DNA of 64,000 nucleotides from Thelephora terrestris (GCA_015956445.1 WIUZ02000008.1:930001-994000); one strand, 5' to 3'; positions 46,086 through 60,033 are shown, numbered from the stretch's first letter. The notes: generated by a model not told the origin, from the sequence alone. Translations and numbers: made by a program.

Positions 46086-47807
46086 GACGAGGGTGGTCTA
46101 CTCGTCCTTGAGAGAGCTTTGAAAGGCCCAAACATAGTCTAGAGTTGTACGGGATGTGAAACCGAGCAATGGACTTGGAAGTCCTTGTCGTTGGCAGGAG
46201 GGAGCTGCCGCTGGAACCACTGGCCGCCTTCTCCGCGACTTCCTTCTTGAGTTTCACCTTCTCCTTGTGGGAACACCAAGCACACCCCCAAGACTCTTTT
46301 TCCGTGCACGAAAAACAAAAGATCCCTTTTATCTGTTCTGAGTTCCACCGCTGGTGCGAATTCCCAACCTCCTCCCTCGCATTCGATCCTTTCTTTGGAT
46401 TCTGTCCACTGTAACGACAATTGAGGCACCTCCCAGAGCAGTCACGAACGTAGCGGCATCACGCGTCCTCTTCACGCGTCGAGCAAAATCTTCGCTCGCC
46501 GAAAACGCGAATCAGGCAGGAGTGGAGAGAAACGAGACACAGGGGTTTGCGCAAGGCACGCGCCCTGCTTTGGCAGGAGGCAATCCTGAGCTGTTCACGC
46601 AATTGGAAACTACCAGCCTGTGGTAACACACCTTTGTCCCAGCTGTCGAACGGTTCATGAGAGAGTCGTGCCCCGCGCTGAACTAAGAGGTCGGAGCGGG
46701 GCCTGCGGTTGATGTTGACAGAGCATTGCGCAGAGTAGCAATCAGCAAGGCAAGCTCACAGCCTCGTACTCAGACTGGGCGCGATTTGATAATCGATGCA
46801 TGTTACTCAGATGAATAGCTGTCCCTGAAGCTGAAGCGCTGAGCCTCTGCAACTGTTTTGCCAGAGGCCGTGTGTAGGAATGTGGGTAAGGTGGTCGTTG
46901 CTGATGTGACCGTTCCGATGAGCACTGCCGTGTGATTGCTGGTCACCCTCGAACTACGCCGTCTGCAAAAGTGAATCCAGCTCCTAAATCTACGCAAGGT
47001 GGATAAAATCCCCAAGCAGTCAGTAAGTTAGCGCCGCGAATACATCGATGTCGCCGGCCGCCAAGGTCCTCTGGGATTGATTCGGCCTGTGGGGATACAG
47101 TGGATAAGTATCCGGGCTCGCGTTGATCAAATTCACTGGTTGGGGTGACGTCATGGCCAAGCCGCAGTCTGCCGTAGTTTTCGGTCAATATTGAGCGCTT
47201 GGCATCCGCTTCATAAGAGCTCTTATCGCCGACTACTGTGTTAAAGTCATAAAACGTTCAGTTTCGAAATGTCTTGGGCAACTTACGGAACAGTCCATCC
47301 GTGAGTCGCTTGGGAGGGTGCTGACAGCCAAGCGATGATCAAAGGCAGATCATCCCGGGGGCGGATCAAACCAGATCACTGAACCTTGGACGTTGTGGGT
47401 GTTTTGTCAGTGGCTTGACGTCCAACGCAGCATGACTGCGGACAAGCAGTTGGAGGACTGAGAGGTTTTTGATTCGGAGTGGGGTGCGTGCCCAGATTTT
47501 TCCTTCGGGGTCGGAGAAATATTGGCCGGCCGGCTGGGGTCAGATCGAGTGAGCAAGATTACGCAACGCACTCGCTTCGGTGTCCGTGTTTCCGCGTTCA
47601 CATCCTCTGCTTTGTCCACGAGCGAGCGTGAATTTGAGCGGGGAGATGTGTGTGAGAGAGAGAAAGACCGAAGATGAATTCTGAGTTTGTAGTAGTGGAT
47701 AAATGGACGTGCTGATCTGTAATCGTTCACTGCATCTCCACCCTTTCATTATCGCTCTTACCGAAGGACCCGCAACATCCTTCTCCGGTACAAACGGATT
47801 GCGCCCA
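46086..47807. other. Intergenic stretch between the NLR cluster and the 738-aa gene
   Basis: Small open frames (up to 110 aa) on both strands; one minus-strand piece near 46,100-46,430 (EKVKLKKEVAEKAASGSSG) might be coding but could not be extended. The last 150-200 bp should hold the promoter of the gene at 47,808. Confidence 0.35.
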
Positions 47808-50169
47808 ATGTTCGCGTCACTCCAGAACGTCCTCCCCTCTTCTGTCCTCTCCTCATTGTCCAATAACACCACCGCTAAGAATCAGCCTCCGGAGGACGTC
47901 GACGACGACGCGCCCCACCGAGATAATACCCCTTCTTCCTCTTCCAACGGCAGAGCGATGACCGACGAACGAGGGGTCAAGAAGAAGAAAGGGAGATCCA
48001 ACGAGGTGAGCTTCTCGTTCCCTGCCCTCCTCGGTGCGGAAGCGCCACAGCATCGATGCGCTTTCTCCATCCCACCCGCTCCCATTGCCTGTGGACGACC
48101 TCCCAGGCTACTCGCTCAGATTCCGGCCATCTGACCCCCTCTGCCCACAGGCCTTCATCGTCGTCCGACCACCGCCCTCAAAGTCAAACCACCCTCTCAA
48201 CCTCCAAGTCCAACTCGTACCACCCAGCTCTCGTGATCAGAACAAATCGGTCTCGTCCCGTCGTTCGAACGAATCCCTAGCCACGAATCCAGAAGCCGAG
48301 GGCCAAGCCCCCCTCAGCCGTACAACCTCTAACCGTTCCGACATCTCCAATTACTCTGGCTATGCTCAATCCGTCACTTCATTCAACTCTTTCAGCTCCA
48401 CAACGTCCAATAGACGCATGATCATCCCACTCTATAACCTCCATGCCCACAACGTCATGACGAACGTCGTTCTAGACGCTGGAACAGACGCCCGCGTTGC
48501 CAAGTTCCTCAAGCGAGGTCTCGAGGTTATCGGTCTCGCCGTTCTCGATCCGATGGAAGTCTGGAACCACGGAAAGTCAGTCGGTCGTCCTATCTCTCCA
48601 GATCAACCAGCCACAGGCAGCGCCAGCAACAGTATCGACCACCACCACCTCAGCGCGCCCGCCCCCCAGACGCCAGACTCTTCCGCTATTTCACTCAGTT
48701 CTGCCGGAGATCCAACGCCGAAAGTTCGCGATTTTGCACCTACCATCATCACACCCCAGAACACTCCAACCGGCGCGAAAAAGTTCTTTGGAAAACTATT
48801 CAGGCGGAAAGACTCCTCCACTCCCGGAGGAGTCGAACCCTCAGACTCCCCCGCTTCCTCCCCCTTGAAACCCACTCTCAATCTACCGATCCCTTCCTCG
48901 CCGGCGAAGCGTAACTCGTTGTTGCTGCCCGATCAGACGCTGTCTCCGTTCCAGTCGAAAGATGTCACTTTGCAGCCCGCGGTTCTTGGTATTCAACCCA
49001 CACTCGACGCTGCGTCTTATCCGCCACAAGGCCGACCGACCGCTTACGTATGGACGGTTACGAAGTGGCTTAAAGGCACCCCCGAGGGTATACTGGGCGG
49101 CGTCAGAGGGATCTTGGACAAGTCCGCTCGGGATGACCCTGTGGGTGACCTCGAGCGTCAGATCGAAGTCAGGTTCGAGTGGACCCGTGTGGAGAAAGGC
49201 GGGAAGAGGAAAGCGCAGCGGGACGGGCCTGAGCTCACCATCGGCTTGGGTGTAGGTGGGAAAAGCGCGAGCAGGAGGAACAGTACCGCTTTGACCAAAT
49301 CCAGTGACCCCTCGGTCAACTCCCTGCACGAGAAGGAGAAGAGGACGAGACGGATGTCGGTTACTGAGGGCGTTCAGTCTGGATTCGGCTTGATTCCCAA
49401 GAGGAGTATGGAGTCTGCCGGATCTAAATCTCCAAAGCGAGCGGGGAGCATCGCCACGAACACGACGAGCGAGACCGGCGAGGGGTACGGTGAAGGGCAT
49501 AGGTCAAGGGAGGATGGAGAGGAGAGCGATCCTGAGGACTCGGAGGTTCCTTGGACGTGTACGCTTCATGTGTCGAGGAAATTCACCGGTGCTCCACCTT
49601 CGCCCACTTCGAACAACTCATCGGGCTCGAGGTTCTCCCAGAGGAGCGGACAACAACGTCACCAAAGCCTCTTCGGATCTCCGACATCGGTTCAACGACA
49701 ACAGCAATCGTTGGGCGTTCAATCGAGCCGATCGCAAACCGCTCCTACCTCACACGGTCCTCCTCCACCGCCACAACAAATCAAACTGAAAATCGCGACG
49801 GTCTCCCCAACGCCACACCACCCGAAAGTGGTATCCCTGCTCAAGATCCCATTCCCGCTCCCTGACGTCGAAGTCTCGGCCGTCAACGTGCGGAAGCGGA
49901 TCGTGACACCCGTTGGGATCGCGCGTCCGACCGACGGGCACTCGTCCGTGGTCGGGAACGGGATGGGGAACTTGAATATGCAATCGTTCAATTTGAACGG
50001 GGGCGGTGGCGGTGGCGGTGGGAAGCAGAAGGAGACCGGGTTGGTGTTGACGGCGGAGGAGATTAAGGACGTTGTGGCAAGTACCGCCCTTTGGTTGGTC
50101 GTCAGAGAGGCTATGGGTGGTGTGGGGAGGGAGAAGCGGAAGGGAGACGGGTGGAAGTTGAGGGGGTGA
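47808..50169 (+). CDS. Conserved basidiomycete-type protein of unknown function, 738 aa
   Basis: Two exons: 47,808-48,005 and 48,151-50,169, joined in phase 0 across a GTGAGC...CCCACAG intron (48,006-48,150). The start MFASLQNVLPSS is preferred; an in-frame ATG at 47,703 would add 35 residues. The N-terminus is short and followed by a lysine run (KKKKGRS). An ordered block follows (AFIVVRPPPSKSNHPLNLQV, then IIPLYNLHAHNVMTNVVLDA and DARVAKFLKRGLEVIGLAVL), then long Ser/Pro-rich and basic disordered stretches, a second ordered block (YVWTVTKWLKG), and a C-terminal part (LKIATVSPTPHHPKVVSLLK, a Gly run, ALWLVVREAMGG). No enzyme motif, signal peptide or membrane span. Intact and in a gene-like context, so probably functional; the role is unknown. 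Confidence 0.8.
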
Positions 50170-51682
50170 GAGCGCTCTGTCGATTTTTTATGATTGGGTT
50201 CATTTTGTGCGGTGAGTTTTCTTGTGGAATTTTTTGGGTGTCCTTGTTTTGACCGTGGATACTCAGATTCCTGCCGGTAGAGGATTTGTTTTGCCAGCAT
50301 CGCCACGTCCGTCGTGTTGTATTTCATTCCCCCTTCGCTCCTCGCCACCTCGAGGGATTATTACCCGCATTTTCACACCCTCGTGTCTCTCATACCTACT
50401 GATAAACGCTGCGTTGATTTACCCGAGGGATTCTCCCCCCTCCTCCGTTTCTTGTTCTCTCTTCCCCGCCACTTCCCCCCTCCCCTACTTCTTTTGTATG
50501 CTCTCCATTAATCAAATGTGCTCGTTGCGCACCGTTCCCCATATTCTCCTTTGGTTTTTTTTCCGTTCGTTCGTTTGGGGGTGGGGTCGTCGCCGTCGTT
50601 CATGTCTTTGTTAATTATACACGGTGCACCTCGGGCGTGGGTCGGTTCTGCCCCTCCTCGTTCTGCTTTCCATACTTTTTTGTTTTTGTTTTGTCAATTG
50701 GCTCGTGTCGGGGTTTTTTTTTTCACGTTCTCCACCCCGGGTGTTAATTGTTGATTATGAGGTTTAAGTATTCCCCCCTCTGCGGTAATGTAACCAAGGG
50801 GTTTTTCGGGGCTGTTGTGATTTGGATTTTGGGCGCTGTTGTGGCTTCCCTTTGACCTGGTACAAACGAGGTGGATTGAGTCATTTGGGGCCCTGGTTTT
50901 CCTTACACGCCTTTCATGAGCAACACAGACTTGAGTTGATTTTACATGGCCTTTTTCTTCTTTTCTGTCATTTAGCCAGCTCTCATTTTGAATGTCGGAC
51001 CCCAGGATTATTGCGGTTTTCAATAACGTTGGCGCGGGCACTTTTCGATCATTATTTTTATTTTTATTATACTTATCTTGATCTCCACCTCGTTGACTTG
51101 TACGACTCACAGCGCCCCAAGAACGCGACGGATCCGCCCAAAAGACATAGCTTCGCGGTCGCCTGGGGGTCTACTTTTGGGTAACATTGAGTTTTTACTG
51201 AAATTTTGATTCCGAAATTTCCCCGACGTCTGACCTCAACCATTGTCTGGCACCTTGAGAAAAGTTCAAAATTGCTCAGTTCCTTTTGTAACATGGTGTC
51301 CAGCAGGTTACTACACTCTATCAACAATGAGATATTGGTAGATTTACTTAATTTATTTACTGTCATCAGCCTGGGACATGATCAGGGACCTCCCCTCTCA
51401 ACATGTGGGGTAGTTCATCATAACCTTGGTCATAGCTATTTTAAAATCAAGGGTGCAGTGACATATTCATGTAGTTTCTATCGGAGACAGGGTAGCGCTG
51501 TCTACTTATGTAAATATAGTTGTGGAATTTTTGTTAGTTGTCTCAAGGCTCACTCTGAAGGGCAAGGCTCATTGCCTAAACATTCCCCATCACAAATCTG
51601 TCCCCTAAACCTGGGCATGGTGTGTGTGCAGTGGCCACCATCATTGGTGTATGAGCACACATCAGTAAAAGAGGCACCTTGT
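50170..51682. other. Intergenic stretch, T-rich
   Basis: Likely 3' UTR of the preceding gene at the start, then T-rich DNA with pyrimidine runs and no convincing frame. From about 51,365 the style changes toward AT-rich repeat-like DNA, the target into which element B inserted. Confidence 0.4.
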
Positions 51683-54094
51683 TGTGATGATTTCGCCGTT
51701 TACCCCCTTTTATTTCCTTTATTTAACGCCTCATCACCACTAAGTCAGTTGGTGCCCTGCCCTAAACATGGCGGTAAACTGTTTATTATGCCATATGCCC
51801 TATGCCTAACGATTCAAAGTCCAATACATGGAACGTGATACTAGTCAAGATACCCCAGAAGACCCGAGGTATAATACGTGAACATGTACCGGCGAACCTT
51901 CATACGAAGATTCCCCCTACCTGGCCCTCCGTTGCCCCTGGACGACTAGTAGATATTCAGGCTACCAACAACAAGGGATGTATTAATAAGTGTCGTGTGT
52001 TGACCTCTCGCAGAAGTCAACCGGCTTATTAATCTGACCCTTGGATTGGACTTACGAAAACCAATATGTTTCACGACTCATGGATCATATGCAATAAACA
52101 AGAAAGAAGATTAATTCCAAGGAGACACAGTACAAAAGAGTTATCTAATCAATATCTCTGCGAATCCTTTGTACTGTCTCCAAGGCGGCCCTCACCAACT
52201 CCTCATTCGCCCAATTCTGCTCTCGGATCTCATTCGGGTCCACGTCCGACAGATCTTCATAATCTGGAAGTTCGGTATCAGAGTTCGGTTCCGAGTCAGG
52301 AACAAACTCGGCATACGGATCGAACTCTAAAGCCGGCCATCGGTTCCTCGGCAAGGTCGTATCCGTAACCATGATCAGAGGAGTCATTCTTCTACGAGGA
52401 ACAGGAGTATCCCTACGGACAACTCCGACATTCCTGTAGAACTCCTCCTCCTGAATCTCAACGACCTCATCATCAATAGGAACCAACCTATTCTCGTACT
52501 GGACCACGAGACGAGCAGGTGGAGACTCGGCCCGCTCCAGAACTTCCAACTCTTCCTCTTCAACTCGGACCTCCGGCTCGTTACACCTCCTCTGGAGATC
52601 CCGGACTTCTCCGGTCAACTCGGAGATACGACGATTAAGGCGAACCTAAAATGAATAGAGTTAGAAGACATCAAAAACCTTCAACCCCTACTCGTTACCT
52701 TATCGTCCTCCAACTCTCCGGTTTTGGTAACCAGCGCCTGGACCAAGTCCTTGAGAGTAGTCACCTCCCCCTAAAAAGAAAAGTTTGAGTTAGAAAGGTC
52801 AATTAACTCCTGACCCAAACTTTCTTACCTTCAACGAATCAATATCGGCCCCCTGTCGAACAACGCTATCTTCCTGCCCATGAATAACCCCCTGCATATC
52901 CTCCTTCCAACTCTCCAAAGCTTCTATCTCCTCACGACGAACATCCACACGTTCGTTGACATGAGCCACTTCGTCCATTAACATGGACCCAACGTTCCCC
53001 GTATGGAGAACGCTGGCCTCCAACACGGAGTTGAAGGTTTCATTGGACTCAGTCACGAACTCGACACCCCTATTAAGGAGTTTGTTTGCATATGGGTTGG
53101 TCTCGATGCGCGCCAACTTGCGCCGAGACACCCTACGAGCGGCCTGGAGAAAGTCCCTGAAACCTAAAAGGAGTTAGCTTGGTTTCCTAAACCGGAATAC
53201 GCAAGCAGGGCCCCCACCTAAATCAGAGAACCCCTCATTAGGGTCGGCGGTGGCGGTCCGGTCCATAATGGCTCCCAAAGTGGGATAAGGGCGGGACGGA
53301 TCGCGGCGAGCATGGGAGAAGCGGTCGATATTGTAGTTGTTCTCCTGAACAGGAGAGTAAGAGGTGGAACGACGAGTGGGAATGCGAGTTTGAGCACAAG
53401 GCATGTTGGCTGTGTAACAAAGGTGGGTTTGTTGGAAGACCAGTCATCCAACCCCCTTTGGTTATATACCAAATGCCACGCCCCTTCCACGACTCAGGAG
53501 TTGAGTCATCCTTTCTATTGTTTACTGCGCATGACCCACATGACATCATATGCCCCTATCTTTAGTCATATGCTCCCCTTTTGCCATTGGCTGTTAGTCA
53601 GCCATACCCACATTCCTTCCGAACATTCTCAGGATACGTCATGCTTTGTAACTGCTTTGTAATGCCCTCAAATTGCTATTGGCCGCCACACTTTTGTTTA
53701 TCAGCTGATAATTTGTAGCATTAGTCACCACGTAACGCACAGACCATGCAGTGCTGTGCACGGACCATGTTTGTCTGTGTTTGTATCATTAGTATAGTTA
53801 CTTGTCACTGTCACGTCACAAATCTAAGTAGTATATATACTCAGAGTAGTTTAGCCTGTACTCCTTAGATTTGTTATCATCAGACTCTCCGTGACCTCTA
53901 TTGCTGTGTGCTTAGAGCAAGAGTGCCTGAAGACCCTTGTCTCCTTCTTTCTCCTCTCTTCTCATCTAGTCTGTGAAGAGACTTCCGATATCCCTGGGTT
54001 TGCAACAGGGCTATTACTGTGTGTTTGATCCCTGAAGTGATAGGTTTGGATAACAAGAGTGTTATTGAACTGAAGAGGCCACGTCGGCCTGACA
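51683..54094 (-). mobile_element. 2.4-kb TG...CA element, copy B
   Basis: Same ends as copy A, with the 5-bp duplication CTTGT at 51,678-51,682 and 54,095-54,099. Length 2,412 bp. It carries one spliced coiled-coil gene (52,145-53,404), and a TATA-like TTATATA at 53,462-53,468. It looks whole. By eye most positions equal copies A and C, so insertion was fairly recent. Confidence 0.85.
52145..53404 (-). CDS. Coiled-coil protein of 2.4-kb element B (unknown)
   Basis: Same four-segment layout as in copy A, from the ATG at 53,404 (MPCAQTRIPTRRSTSYS) to the stop at 52,145. It shares the helical RKLARIETNPYAN segment, the acidic VEEEELEVLERAESPPARL region and the IRRDID end. Differences from copy A cluster in the acidic part near 52,330-52,400, where copy B has a different short stretch. 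No known domain. It looks whole. Confidence 0.6.
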
Positions 54095-54238
54095 CTTGTT
54101 ATTCCACCTTAATTTGATTATTTGATCTTGTCAAAGTTATACCGCACTTATTTGGATGCACTCAACAAGTGACAATTGTCAAAAGCAAGGTGATCAGTAA
54201 GCAAGACGGAATCAGTTAGCGGTACAGACAACAAGGAG

Positions 54239-54740
54239 CTAGGTCAGGGTCTCAAAAGTGTGGTAATCAATGTACTTATTCAGATAGAAGGCCTTGAATA
54301 CATTAAGTGTGTGAGTGAAATTGATCTCCCTCAGCATGGGAGTGTTGTCCTTGAAAACTGGTAATAGATGTGCATCATGGATGACCAAATCAAGGTGGAC
54401 AACCGACATGATTCTGTAGCCGTCGTTGCTGTAATCTGGTTTGAAGATCCAGAGGCCGTTGTCTGGATCTGGGTTGGTGAAGGCTTTGCAGTATTCGTGG
54501 ACAAGGGCACACTCAGAAAATTTGTCCTTGAGTACAAATGAAAAGAAGAGATGTACCCCCATGACATTGAGGCCCCTGACCCCAGCAGTGTCTGAGCCGG
54601 TCACAAGCAGGACAGAATCCCTGTGAGGAGTGGTGACACTGCTTGTTTTCCACCTCAGGGTAGACTGGATGGTCTCATGGTATAATCCCTCAATGCCAGA
54701 AGCATTGCTCAGGGCGTGGAGGGTAGCTTTGTATCACAAA
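54239..54740 (-). pseudogene. Plavaka-type transposase fragment 2 (C-terminal)
   Basis: The minus frame reads GIEGLYHETIQSTLRW, then GSDTAGVRGLNVMGVHLFFS, GLWIFKPDYSN, HLDLVIHDAHLLPVF and FKAFYLNKYIDYH. These are the same motifs in the same order as fragment 1 (22,480-24,475). The N-terminal and catalytic parts are absent beyond 54,740, so this is a dead remnant. It supports the reading frame proposed for fragment 1 across the LINE. Confidence 0.75.
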
Positions 54741-56140
54741 TCCACTTCTGGGAACAAAGATCAGCCAGGTAGTTAAGGAAATTCGTGCCATCAAGACCCA
54801 TCCCATCAAAGCAGCCTGAGGGCAATAAGTGGTTCAGCAGGAAATGAGAGAATGTCAGGTGATCAGAATATGTCAGGTGATGGGAGCATGATCAAGGCTA
54901 TGTGTGGGAACCCATCATGTGACTTATCACATGATTTGTTGCACAACCAAACAAGGCCAAAGATAGATGACCAAATAGTACCAAATAGTATCATGTGACT
55001 TGTTGGATGGGAATATATATAAGGAAAGATGTCTCAGACCTTTCTCTTTTCCCATCCTCAATCTTCTTTGTAATCACTATCATTAGTTTTCAATATATCA
55101 GAGATTATCAATCATAATCTATTCTCACCCTTCTATTCATTGATGGGCAACTCAATTGCCTGAAGAGTGAACTCTCAATACACCCCCAACATCTTCCCAT
55201 TGGTTACAGGTACTAACCAAGAGAACAAACCCCTCTTTCCCCACATCCATCTCCCTCTGCCCCTACATACTACCTCCCTAAACATCTCCTCCAACCCCCT
55301 TTCCATCCCCAACACTGATCCTCTGATATCAGAACAAGCCCAGGCTGGTAACCCTGACACTTTGGTGGAGTGGAAAACAGATATTTCTTAAACAGATTCA
55401 ACAGTTGGACAGACAGAGAGTGAGGGGGTTCTGGTGGAGGCAGGATTCTCTTGATACAACAAGAAAACCCAAAGTCCAGCCAACAATCCGGAACAGGCTG
55501 TCTGGACTTGCAAACAACCAGTGCCAGGTCACTACAAAGACAGATACTGACATCCAATAGCTTCTTAGAGTGGTCCTCGAAGTTGATCCAAATCACCTCG
55601 TGTTGAAGATGAGTAGTCCTCCTGGTCTGTCACAAACATGTGACATGTTGAGGAAAATCACACAGATCATTCAAGATATTTGTCTCATTCGTAGTAATAA
55701 TACAAAGTCAATTGAACAAACTAGACGAGGAGGAAAGGATCTACTTCGCAAGCGCACTTCTGAGCAAACAGTGAACAGGGGTTCTTCTGGGGGACCTCTG
55801 TGGTGGCAGAGGATCAAGGCCCAGAGAGTTCCTGTGAAGGTGGGTCCTAGGTTGTACAGTGTCAAGGAAGTCCAAGCAGTGACTGGGGAACAGTTGCGAA
55901 GAAAGCGCAAAGGTAGAGATACCAGAAGAGAGCTAGAGACAAAGCAAGAAAAGCAGAGAGATTGCGAGAGTTCCAAAAGAGTTCTGAGGGGTTCTGAAGG
56001 GAAGATTCGACGAGGGGAGCAGAGAACACTAGGGGAAGATACTGAGGAAAGCAAGAAGACACTGGGGATGACGAGGGGACTAGAGCAAAGCTTCAGACTA
56101 GGAGGAGGGGAACATGGCTGACTGGACTTCAATAGGATGG
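54741..56140. other. Unassigned repeat-like stretch with TATA box
   Basis: A strong TATA-like AATATATATAAGG lies at 55,013-55,025, followed by a pyrimidine-rich leader. A 183-aa basic, charged plus-strand frame lies at 55,570-56,121 (RRKRKGRDTRRELETKQEKQ). I recognise neither; an old retroelement 5' end is possible but unproven. Confidence 0.3.
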
Positions 56141-56592
56141 AGTGCAACGATCTCCAGAGTAGCTAGTACAGGATATATATACTAAGGTCTGCTCTGAGAA
56201 GGATCCAGAGAAGAAAGGAGGGAAACTGCGAAATAGGGACCTATGATGCAATGGCGAAGTCATAGGGGGAAGAGGAGAAAAGGGGAAAGTTGTCATGAAA
56301 GGGGAAAGTCATCATAAAGGGGAAAGTCATCATAAAGGGGGAACTAAGCAAAGAGGAAAGTCTTCTGGAGAAGAGGAAGCTCCGGCGAAGGAGAGGAAAA
56401 GCAAAGAGGAGGAATGAGGACTGAGGACAGCAAACCTCAGAATCCCACATCCCCAGAACTGGAGGCACTACAACGGACAACAATGAGCAAAATGGAAAGG
56501 GTTGTAAACAGATTGAGGGCAGTAAGAGTATTCCCTCGAAATCTGATCTACCCAGCAGTCCCGACATCCCAGAACATCATGTTCCAACCCAT
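56141..56592 (-). pseudogene. Unknown repeat gene X, downstream piece
   Basis: The minus strand just left of copy 2 (about 56,592-56,450) continues the coding text found right of copy 2 at 62,323. The target duplication CCCAT joins the two. The text here includes CRDCWVDQISREYSYCPQ. The family is unknown; treated as a fossil. Confidence 0.4.
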
Positions 56593-59500
56593 TGTCAGGG
56601 CCACTCTACCCCAACAACTACCAGTGCACTGAGCCGACTCCGCAGAGTACTCACTAGTCCAACTAGCTTGTGAGAGAACGATCACGTCTCTATTCTTCCG
56701 GTAGGTTGTCCGAGGTCACTGCAAGTCAGGTCGAAATCCTAAAGAGAAACCCAACCTAAACCGTACTTCGTTCGGTTTAACAAACAAGGGTTAATCCCTA
56801 CAACAGGATTGATGACTCCACCAGTTGATCGACTGGGCGCTCGAGGTGTTCTAATATGACTACGGAGAGTCTATAGTTACGAGGCGCAGTTGACGCGCAG
56901 AGCGGGAGGGAGAGCAGATGGGGGATGTCTTGGATCAAACAAGAAACTCTGACTTGGCCTTAACTGCAACTGGGCTGAGAAGGGCAGAGGATTTCCTGAG
57001 GTAACAAAACTAAGGTACTACGATACAGCCACAGTTGCTACTTATACTAAAGGAGTGGCCATGACGTCAATACCCTAATATACCCTTATCAAGTCCGAAC
57101 AAAGGGAGATAAGGAGTGTGAGAACGCTAAGTAAGGGAAGCGAACAAATATGACACGTGGGAGAATAGAGGACAAAGGGCCTTACTAGCATGTGAAGGAT
57201 TGCATAAAAGATAACGAATGTCTGCATGAAACATAGGGGTAAAGATAACACTAGTCCTAAAAGAAAGAGGGGCATGGGGTCATGAAAGTTCGTACCTGGG
57301 GATCACACCCAAGGGTCAGGTGGCAATCTCCCTTTACATAGTTGTACCAGCGGATTCGGGAGTAGAGCCATGCAAACATCCCTTGTTGTCTGTAGGCGGT
57401 AACAGCATCACGGACAAGTGGCAACCTCAACGTACGTCCGAACATGAGGAGGTCGGGCCTAGACTCATGGGACATGAGGGATTACAGTTTCGCCGGCGTT
57501 TCACGCTAACGGCTACTCCACATGCGCTGGGCTAACTAAAAGAATTCTAGGGCAATGCTTCCAAATAGCGGCGAGTCCTTCCTCCGGTTAGGAGACTGTG
57601 ATGTGACTGTCCACGTGTGTGATCAGGGTCCAGGGTTGATCGTAATCGTAAAGTCATGAGGGGTCGTAAAAAGGGGTTCGTGATGTCATAAAGGGGTCAT
57701 CAGGGTCTTGAGACCTATTTTTAGTACGCGCGCGTTCTAGGCGTTCCGGAACGAAGTTCTTCCAAGGCCGTCCCGCGGGCCGAGGTGTCAGCTTGATGTA
57801 GTAAGCCAACGATGATGGTACAGGGGCGGAAGTTGATGTGACCCGGACCAATGAGGTTCGTCGAGGTAGGTCACGTGAAGGATCACCGATCTAGGCTATA
57901 AGAAGGACGTCTTCTTGGAGCCATCCTTGATCAGCAACACCAGCAACTTCCCCATCATCTTACCAAAACATGTCCTTCCCCAACAACCATACCTACAAAG
58001 TCGCCAATGGTATCTCCACCATCTCTCGCATCGACCGTCGTGCCGCCGCCCGCAAGTCCTACGCTTGTGCAGCTGGGACTCCCTATACCACGGATGACCA
58101 GGTATGGGGGAGACTTAGAGCTTTCTGTGCTAGCACTAACGCCTTCCTCTAGGTAGAGGAACGTTCTTTCGGGCGTCGATGTCCAGCTAACGGCTTCTAG
58201 ATCTTGGAGGTCGTCACGGAAGTGGACGCCGAACGTCTCAGGGAGACAATGCCTCATTTGACAGGGTTGACCTGGGATGATGAGCTTTGGGTCCGCACGA
58301 TCATTGCAGAGAAGGTCGCCTTCCGAATGAGGGGTAGGTTCGGAGAGTTGGAGCATCCGATCAAGAAGGAGCTCTGGTACACCCTTCAGAGGGGGATCTA
58401 CGATCAGGACCTACTGGAGCACGGAGCAACCGTTCCTCGGGCCGTCCGCCATGCCACAACCGCTACGTCGTTGTTGTGGTCGCTCGTTCGGGAGGGGGAG
58501 AGCAAGGTAGGTTCTCCGTTTGAATATTCGAGTATGACTCTCGACTAATCAAACTGCCTAGGTCGAACGTTTGGAGCGTGAGGTGAAGGAGGCGAAGGCA
58601 GACGTCCTTCGTCTATCGGCAGAGGGTCTTCAGATGAAGGAGACCCTGGCGGCCTTCCAGCAGGGGACGAACGAGGCGTTGGAGGCAATGGTCGCCAACC
58701 ATCAAGAGTTGATCGCAGGGTTGAAGGTTCGTGACAACAACATTAAGGGGGCGTTGGCCAGGAGGGATGAAAAGGTAATGCCGCTTTCATCATTGCTTAG
58801 AATAATGGAAGCTGACATTTCCTAGACCGAAGAACTCGAGAACGTGGTGGCTGTGTTGACAGCGCAGGTCGAGTCCTTGCAGGACAAGACCTGCAACTGC
58901 AAGGAGGGTCCCAAATTGGTTGGTCAGGGGACCGCCGACGTTCCGTTCGAGTTGGAGTACGCCGACGAGGTGGTACTCCCATCTCCTAACCCGTCGTCCT
59001 ATGCGACGCCTCCGATCGAGAACGTGGTTCCTGTTCCGACTCCAGGTCCGGCTTCCACCTTGGCCGCTTCCGACAAGGAGAACTGTGGGCGCTGCGTCTT
59101 GCAGCCGATCCATCAGTTGGTGAAGATCGAGGATGAGGTCATGGAGGTTGACCGAGCCGAAGATGCTCCAAGGGTCACCGAGGTACGTCCGGTGACTAAG
59201 GGGCAACGATGCAAACGCTCTCGACGCCGTCCTGCTCATCGCATGGTCCCTTCGGCTAACCCTTACCCTCGACCAGTTGAGTCGGATGGTGACCTCTCTG
59301 GTCGAGGTGAGGAGCGAGGATTCCGATATCGGGTCCACCGTCCTTACCGACAGGTCGAGTCCGAGATCCAACTCCGACACCAGCTTCGCCTCGCAAGACA
59401 GGATCCTGTCAGGCCGACGCGACCTCTACAGTTCAATAGCACTCTTGCTATCCAAACCTATCGCACTCAAGGATCAAACACACAGTTATAACCCTGTTGC

Positions 59501-60033
59501 AAACCCAGGGATATCGGAAGTCTCTTCACAGACTAGATTGGAGAAGAGGAGAAAGAAGGAGACAAGGGTCTTCAGGCACTCTTGCTCTAAGCACACAGCA
59601 GTAGAGGTCACGGAGAGTCTGATGATAACAAATCTAAGGAGTACAGGCTAAACTACTCTGAGTATATATACTACTTAGATTTGTGACGTGACAGTGACAT
59701 GTAACTACACTATGGATACAAACACAGACAAACATGGTCCATGCACAACACTGCATGGTCTGTGCGTTACGTGGTGACTAATGCTACAAATTATCAGCTG
59801 ATAAACGAAAGTGTGGCGGCCAATAGCAATTTGAGAGCATTACAAAACAGTTACAAAGCATGACGTATCCTGAGAATGTTCGGAAGGAATGTGGGTATGG
59901 CTGACTAACAGCCAATAGCAAAAGGGGAGCATATGACTAAAGATAGGGGCATATGATGTCATGTGGGTCATGCGCAGTAAACAATAGAAATGATGACTCA
60001 ACTCCTGAGTCATGGAAGGGGCGTGGCATTTGG

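Noticed and set aside
48034-48150. Single-exon 711-aa start at 48,034
   Set aside because: It begins with GTG inside a clear intron. The two-exon model from 47,808 is in phase and has better splice sites.
54852-55208. Retroelement LTR with TATA box
   Set aside because: TGTCAGGTGATG starts and a TTACA end can be found, but no matching target duplication or second copy is in the window.
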